Assembly: GCA_948567375.1 (NCBI GenBank)
Contig: OX419761.1
Coordinates: 60,363,089 to 60,427,088, forward strand
Length of the DNA: 64,000 nt
From: Lunularia cruciata
Lineage: Eukaryota > Streptophyta > Marchantiopsida > Lunulariales > Lunulariaceae
Direction of reading: 5' to 3'
This document shows, piece after piece, positions 57,847 to 64,000 of this stretch (positions are counted from its first letter, which is position 1; every line of letters begins with the position of its first letter). The notes under the pieces were generated by a model. That model saw nothing but the letters and a program-made list of their open reading frames with translations, was not told the DNA's origin and made no database searches. Both the position numbers and the translations under genes were made by a program.

Positions 57847-59779
57847 GCTCCTTCTCTGCTACTCTTGCCATAGCATGGATAATCTCTAATCTTGAATCAG
57901 CAAACTGCTATTTCAAGATTTCATACTCAGTTACTTGTCTTTCCCTTGCTATGTCATTTTGCACTTTGGTTCTCTCTCTACTCCCCACTTCTTTCTTCAA
58001 GTTCTTGATTACTTGATTTTGCACTACTGCATCTACTCGTAGCACTTCCCTTTCCTCCTCACCTTGGATTATACTCTTCTTCAATTCCAAGTTCTCTTCT
58101 TTCAATCAAGCTAACACCTGCAATATAGTCTTCACCTCCAGACACGTCCTTCTTCTTGTGCTCTAACTTCACTAACAACGAGCACACAATCTCCCTCAAA
58201 TATTCTACTCCTTCACTTGGGGTTACCTTGGCTTGCGGACTTATCTCCTTCTTTGCCTCTTCCTCACCCAACGCTTGCCTTCTTAGCCACAATTGCCTTA
58301 TAGGAATGGATTCTTTGCTCCCCAAACTTCTACTCTCCACTTCTCTTACCTTACTTGGCCCCACTTCATACTTTGCCTTACGTCTGGAACGGACTCGCCT
58401 CTAAATTGTAACTCTCTTTTCCTCCTACTCTGGAACTTTGTCTTCAAGTTTTGAGTTACCTTCCTCCTTTGTCTCCATCTTGGCTTCCTCCTCTTTGGGT
58501 ACCAAGTGCATCTCTACTCTATCATCACTGACACTACTTGTGTTCCCACTCTGAAGCATGAACTCGGGTTCTTCCTCCTTCTCTGACTCTTTGGACTTGC
58601 ACTCAACCTCCCCTTCCAACTTTTTGTCCGATGATGCGATTACTACCAGTTCTCTCCTCGGGTTTACCTTTCTAGCTTTCCAAGGTCACACCTTCTCTAC
58701 TTCTTCTTCTTCTCCTTGTGTACTCCTCTTCTTTGACTTTGGAGTACTCACCTTCAATTGCACACTCTGCTCCTTCTGCTTGTAGTACTCATCACTACTC
58801 CTGATTTGCAGGATGTACTACTGCTCCTCCATATCAACATCTCTTCTCAAGTCGGGGTGAAAATGGGACACCATCTTATGTCTCTCCGCCACATTGAGCA
58901 AGTTCAGCCTCAGATAGAAGTGGGATGCAAATGGCACAATATAATGTAGAGGCAACTTGTCTCGCAGATTCCACATCATCTATCAAGTCCTCTGATGGAA
59001 ACACTTTGCCCAATTAATTGGCTCTCTTGCAAACATCTTATGGAAGAACACCGCTTGGTGCTTCATCACATAGCTCATTCTCTCTGGCTTTAAGATTGCC
59101 ATTAGAGCACTCACAATCCCCCTCTTGATAGGATCCTTATAGCTCTCCACTTTGTAGCCATTCTTTGTGCGCTTCAAAGAGAAGGCATTTCTCACTTCTT
59201 GGATTTCTTTGCCTTCTTCTCCCTTCCCCAAGAACGTGGCCCCATGTTCTATGCATGCTTCTCGCCTGAGTACTAATCTCCTATTTGACTCTGTCCATTG
59301 AGCCGGATTTCCTATCTTCCCTTCTTCTTGAGGGTCATCAAGACACTTACTCTTGATGATCTAAGTCATGAAACCTAGAAAACTAACATTCCAATTCCAT
59401 GCCAAGAATGTGATTTGAAGCTTGCTGAAGACCTCAATTCTTGTGATCACATCAAACCTCCAAATCGCATGATTCTCACTATGAATTTGGAGTTCTTCTT
59501 CCCACCTCCCATCTTTCTCTCTTCCACTCTAGGTTGAGGACTATTCTTCCCACTGATTCCCGGATTTACTCTCTTGACTTCTGAGTACCTCGTCTTCTGA
59601 CACAAAGTCACTTTACCTTGGGTTACACCCCAAGGACGTAATGCCAATGACGACTTTTACTACTATCATCACTTTACCTTGGGTTACACCCTCAGAACTA
59701 GTGCGTCTTCAACTACACTTCCCTTCCCATGATCTCTTGCAGGATGACTTCTTAATGGCAATGGAAAATTGCTTGTCAT
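57847..59779 (-). pseudogene. LTR-embedded ORF in the 5' LTR of C, N-terminal part
   Basis: The ATG of MTSNF is at 59779. Blocks: MGGGKKNSKF (59510 region), NGYKVESYKDPIKRGIVSALMAILK, YVMKHQAVFFHKMFAREPIN (59231-58983), an acidic middle (58619-58425), the coil start SEGVEYLREIVCSLLVKLEH (58364-58059) and the next coil piece (58105-57908). The frame is disturbed by the 59579-59700 insertion and several frameshifts. The rest of the protein is at 49304-50014. Confidence 0.75.
59581..59637 (-). repeat. 57-bp copy of U3 sequence inside the C LTR ORF region
   Basis: Matches 60038-60094 at 55 of 57 positions in the same orientation. A second partial copy (TCACTTTACCTTGGGTTACACCC, 59669-59691) follows. 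Confidence 0.85.
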
Positions 59780-60192
59780 TGCTTTGTCTTTAGCCCAAAT
59801 TTTATGGTGGCACGCCTCCTTCATCTTTCTTCACTTCAAGTTTCTACCAAGAAATCACACCTCTTGCATGCTTTTGTCACTGTCAATTGTTCCTCATGCG
59901 TATGACCGCCATTTTTGTGAACGGTACCTTCTTGAATGTCTTGCCCCAGAGGAAAGTTGTTAAACTGTCCTCACCTTGAGTTGAGCACCCTCGAGACAAA
60001 GTCTCCTTACTTTGGGTTGCATGCTGACAGGGCAATTCTGAGTACCTTGCCTTCTGACACAAAGTCACTTTACCTTGGGTTACACCCCAAGGACACTTTT
60101 CTTTGCCTTCTTCTGCCTCATAGGTGCAATTTAACTTCTTTGGTACACTTCTTCTTCAGAAATAAGAAAAAACAAAAAATGTGGGTACCACA

Positions 60193-60197
60193 CTTCA
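60193..60197. repeat. Target-site duplication of element C, right copy
   Basis: CTTCA, exact match to 39783-39787. Confidence 0.85.
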
Positions 60198-61380
60198 TTT
60201 CACATACTCCTATCAAGGATAGAGATGTGGTTCAATGCCAGACCTTGGTTAAGCAATTTCTAATAGTCCACTATGTACCTCAAGAAAAGTATAGGAGAGT
60301 TACTCTACAAAGGCTAACTCATAGGAGTGCTTTAATAAAAGATCCCTCCTTAGTATTCCTTCTACCAATACATACTAATTCTTGACAAGATCCCAAAACT
60401 TGATTCCTCAAGTCCATAATATGTAAAATTTCTTTGTACTAACAATTGCCTATAGCAAGATATGGTTGTTTAGTGCTATTCTTGTAATGAAGAGTGCCAA
60501 ATCAAAGTGGCAGACTTGTTCTATTGAGGTAAAGATTAAGGTTCCCTATTGCAATAGTCTAAAAGTAGCGAGAACATCTACTTGTATGTCTTGTGTCAGA
60601 GTAGCTTGTGGTAGGAAAGGATACCATGCAAATTGCTCCTTGTCTTCTCAGCAATGAATATGGGTGGCTTTCTCTACCTAGTGGACATTGATGATGCTTG
60701 GAGCTTGAAACAACACAAACAACAAGTGAGTGATGACAACAATGGAATTAAAGCTTGACCTATAATATTGTAGAATAACCAACTTGAGCCATTCTTGGAA
60801 CTCTCAAGACTCAAACCTGACTCTCTTTATATCTTTTAGTGACATAGAGTTGTCTTGCAAGGTTGCCTGTATTGCATTCACATCCCCACATTTAGTGTTC
60901 AAGTCTTGGGATCTCTTGCATTCTTGGTGCCACTCTAGCTGGCTTGATTGGCCTTAGGAACTCCGGAGCCTATGAGACACTCAATCACCCACTCTCTCCA
61001 AGTTGGTGTGCTGACCTTTATGGTACTCTAGGAATGAGGTTGGACCACACCCATAGTGGTGACCATCTCTTTGATAAAAAACTTCCCTTCTTTGAGTCCC
61101 TTGTCTTTAGGATTGCTCTTTAGATGCTAGTTATCTTTTAGGGCCAACTTTAGACTCACTCTATTTGTAGTATTCTTACCATACCCCCATTGAGTTCCTA
61201 CACCATCTCTAGGGGTATCGGAATGGAAGAAATTGATGTAGAGGAACAACTACTTGCAAGATTACCCTTATGCACCCCACTTGAGGAACCCGCCTTATCA
61301 TTGTCAAGCTTGTCCTTCTTGGATCCTCCTCTTGTTGATCCATCTAGCCATCTTCCTTAGGGTTTTCCTTGTTGTCTTGT
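60198..61380. other. Unassigned region right of element C
   Basis: Only short, unconvincing frames and no LTR or pol similarity. It is the continuation of the sequence interrupted by C at 39787. I see no clear gene. Confidence 0.4.
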
Positions 61381-63700
61381 GCTTTAGAATCATTGGCCTG
61401 TATTGGCTCTTCTAGCTTCTATTGATTGCTTAATAAATTGGAGCACTTGGTTTACTCTCTACTCCAACTTCCAATTTTGAATGGTGAGGTTGTTTCAAGA
61501 TTTTTGTAGTACCTTGACCTCAACTTGTTCTTCCATCCTCTTCTCCTTGTAGTAGATGAGGTCCTTTTGGTACCTGGTTTTCTTTGCCACTAAACCATCC
61601 GTGGTGAAATGCAAAGAAGCCAACTCTCTTTGGAGCATCTTGGACCTCTTGTGCAAGGGTCTTCTCCTTCTTTAAAGTTGCAATTTCTACTTCTAATGCA
61701 AAACATACTACCTTCAGCTCTATTATTTCTTTATAGGAAGCATCAATAGCTCCTCATAACTCCTATATCTTGATTTTGGAGTCCTCTTTCTCATTGGAGA
61801 TTTGGACTAAGAGCTCACTGATTTCTCCTCTATCTTTTGGTTGTCCACAAAAATTCTACTGAATTGTTATGTAGGAGTTTAAACTATGACTATATAGTCA
61901 TTGCCTTTGCATCCTAGATGGTCTCTACTTCCCATATTTTGCAGTTGTGCTCCTTGGCAAGCACTTCTAGCTCCTACCGCAACTCAACAATATGGGTGTG
62001 GGCTAATGTCTTGCATATAATCTATGTCAACATAAAGTTTAGACCTTACTTCCATTTCTTGCTTGGGTTATTTACCCATTGTGGGAATTATTCCTTAGAC
62101 ACCAAGTTGTGCACCATAGTGTCTAACATGAAGGCAAACACCCTTGACTTATGATGATTGCAGGATTGGCTTCCTACAATTGCTTGGCCAATACATTGGC
62201 TTTTGTTGACACTTAGGGTGCCATTTGTCCTTGGATATTGAGAGGTGGGATTTTCTTTGATACATGAAATAGCCTTTTCCTTGATGCTATTGTGGGTGAG
62301 CTAGGTTCTAGTTCCAACAACTTTGGGCAGTCTTGCACCATCAACATTAGACTGACTCCTTGATCTCCATCTTTTTGGGGAGATTCACCAAAAGTTCTCC
62401 TTGGCTCCAATAGGAAAACTAGATTGTTTCAAGATCCACAAGAGTCATTTTTGATGTTGATGACATCTGTGTGTTTGGGTGCCTTCTCTCTAGCAGCCTC
62501 CTTCCCCTTTCATACCAAGCCTCTCATTTTCAAGGGAGCCAGCTTTGCTTGCTCACTATCATTGGTTGGTTTCCTACAGATTATCTTCACCTTATTTTCC
62601 TTAATTGGGATTGATGAGACAATGAATCCCTTATCCAAGCTCATGGTCTTTTTTCTCTTATTGCCCTTTGCCTTAGTCATTATGGGCTCCCATAGCTCAA
62701 TCTCTTGGGATCTTGGAATTGTGCTCATTTGTAATCTTAGGATATACTCCTACTCTTTCTTGGTCCACTTGGTGAAGTGTAAGACAAATTGTGTTGTTAC
62801 ATGTGGGCTCATGTATTGCCTACCAATCCACTTGGTCATTCTTGGTAGCTTTTCTTGAAAATCTGCATTTGTGATTTTAGAGCTACCGCTTAAACCAAAT
62901 TCTCCTTTAGCTCAGAGGCTCCCAAAGACAAAAGTTCTACATAGGACATATAAATGAGACCCATAATGAAAGGCTTTCAGTTTTTGTTTTCTCTATGGGG
63001 ATTGCTCTCTTAAACCTCAAATAACATTCCTATAGTTTTGTAAAGATTACAAGAGCTAATCTAAATCCTCCCCATGGAACTATGCTTTTGATAATAGCAT
63101 TGGCTAGGGATGGGTTTAAATATGATACATTTCCCTAACCTCCAATCAGCAAGTGGAAGTTCTTCATTGCAAAATACAATGGCAGGTATGTTACTACCGC
63201 CATGGAAACCCATTCTTGTGCATAGGTCTTGACATATTATTGGATGGCTTAAAAAAAAGCCTAGGTAAGAGGTCTGAGCTAAACTGAAATTCGTTCCAAG
63301 CTAAAGGGACATGAACTAACTTCTTGGGCAAGGAGTACACCTTGCAAATCATTTCCTCTATCACAAGAAATGGTTTTTGCTCTAGATTAGCTATAAGAAT
63401 CAACAAGTGAATCATTGTCAAATCCACTTAGATTCCCTCCACCATCCTATGTACTCTATTGATCCTTGTAAATTGGGAGATAGAATCCATAGCCCCGCTA
63501 GTTCCATGTTCCTCCTTGTTTTTGCATCCACATTGCTGAAGTAGCATAAGTGGCCTACTTGTATATAAATGGGTGCCATGGATCTTTCTTTAAGTAGGAC
63601 TTCTTGGCTAATTGTGGGGATTATCATGTCAATATGTTTGGCCAACTTTCCCAACTCTTTGGAGGCTTTCTACAAACTTGACGTTGGCAAAATCTTATCA
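61381..63700 (-). pseudogene. Decayed coding region with coiled coil, unknown family
   Basis: On the minus strand, long stretches read as protein with few stops. Upstream: MNGLV-type blocks at 63654-63418 (DAKTRRNMELAGLWILSP) and 63427-63194 (VIEEMICKVYSLPKKLVHVP). Middle: LPRMTKWIGRQYMSPHV and QFVLHFTKWTKKE (62860-62730), then a Lys-rich stretch (62728-62510). Downstream: a Glu/Lys/Leu-rich likely coiled coil (KKEKTLAQEVQDAP, LQRELASLHF; 61760-61500). Stops and frameshifts make it a pseudogene, perhaps of an uncharacterised transposon or host family. I do not recognise it; codon-like continuity is the main evidence. Confidence 0.45.
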
Positions 63701-64000
63701 ACTTGATAACTCTCCACTTGTTGATAAAATTCTCATACTGCTGGGATGATAGCTCCTTAACCTGTTTGATCTAACCTGTCCAAGACTGCTCTTGCAATCA
63801 CTTTGGCAGTTAAGCACTATTTTTCTTGCATAACAATATGAGTTTCTTGCTAATTTCTTGAAATTCTTGGCACAATTTGGTCTGTTTGCTTGTAATTTCT
63901 TCCTAATAATGAAGTGTCATAGCTCTTGTCAAAGCTACTTTTTGCAAGTGTCATAACTTTTAGTTTGTAAAGTAAAGAGTGCACAAAATCCCCCAAGGTA
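63701..64000. other. Unassigned right edge
   Basis: A/T-rich sequence with no recognisable gene or repeat; it may be the upstream continuation of the decayed region to its left. Confidence 0.3.

Larger units (their letters stand above)
39788..60192 (-). mobile_element. Element C: complete long-LTR gypsy element carrying nested element D
   Basis: Minus strand. The 3' LTR is 39788-42388 and the internal region 42389-48492. The 5' LTR is 48493-50014 plus 57847-60192, split by element D. A perfect 5-bp target duplication CTTCA flanks it. Gag, protease, RT, RNase H and integrase are all recognisable but full of frameshifts, with key active-site losses, so it is older than B. The PBS is tRNA-Asp type. 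Confidence 0.95.
57847..60192 (-). repeat. 5' LTR of element C, proximal part (U3 to coil)
   Basis: From the LTR start TGTGGTACCCAC (60192) to the D insertion point. The TATA position reads CATAAAA (59812 region). An extra ~120-base insertion at 59579-59700 carries a copy of U3 sequence and is absent from the 3' LTR of C. Confidence 0.93.

Noticed and set aside
62424..62858. Plus-strand 144-codon hydrophobic frame as a membrane protein
   Set aside because: It lies opposite a better supported minus-strand coding relic, and its hydrophobicity follows from that complement.
1..64000. CRISPR array, bacterial operon or phage content
   Set aside because: No spaced short repeats or prokaryotic gene layout; all recognised genes are LTR-retrotransposon domains.

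Overview
The window reads as repeat-dense nuclear DNA of a land plant. It is built almost entirely from nested Ty3/gypsy LTR retrotransposons, and I found no intact host gene, tRNA, rRNA or CRISPR array. Plant origin follows from primer-binding sites that match the 3' end of tRNA-Asp (typical of plant Athila/Tat-type elements), the pol domain order protease-RT-RNase H-integrase, a chromodomain-bearing chromovirus relic, and mutation patterns suggesting loss of methylated cytosines. A large-genome seed plant such as a gymnosperm is plausible, but the sequence does not prove it.

One family dominates. Its LTRs are very long (about 3.8 kb), start TGTGGTRCCCAC and end GGTTGTCACA. Its copies are: A (+, 1-8714, 5' end outside the window); F (+, 13118-16150, degenerate, internally deleted); G (+, solo LTR, 17460-17627 plus 31357-34972); B (-, 17628-31356, complete, inserted inside G); J (-, solo LTR, 35273-39048); and C (-, 39788-60192, complete with a perfect 5-bp target duplication). 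H (-, about 8986-11870) is an old pol relic of a related element. D (-, 50015-57846) is a different gypsy element with 693-bp LTRs that inserted into the 5' LTR of C. A chromovirus integrase/chromodomain relic (+, 11880-13117) was the landing site of F. Unassigned sequence fills 8715-8985, 16151-17459, 34973-35272, 39049-39787 and 60193-64000; 61381-63700 holds a decayed coding region on the minus strand.

The most unusual feature is inside the long LTRs. Each one carries, in sense orientation, a coding region of about 810-860 codons: a conserved N-terminal domain, a variable acidic/basic middle and a long C-terminal coiled coil. A conserved TATA box lies just upstream of it and a poly(A)-type signal just downstream, about 2.8 kb apart. 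If these signals are used, the ORF fills the R region. It would then be the first ORF of the genomic RNA, upstream of the tRNA-Asp site and gag, and it would be repeated at the 3' end. Each solo LTR would be a self-contained promoter-ORF-terminator unit. All copies here are broken, mostly by C-to-T nonsense changes, so the reading frame is inferred by comparing copies.

The internal regions encode one gag-pro-pol frame: gag with three CCHC zinc knuckles, DSG protease, RT with FIDDF, RNase H, and HHCC/DDE integrase. The frame ends at a stop codon that overlaps the polypurine tract directly before the 3' LTR, so there is no room for an env-like gene between integrase and LTR.
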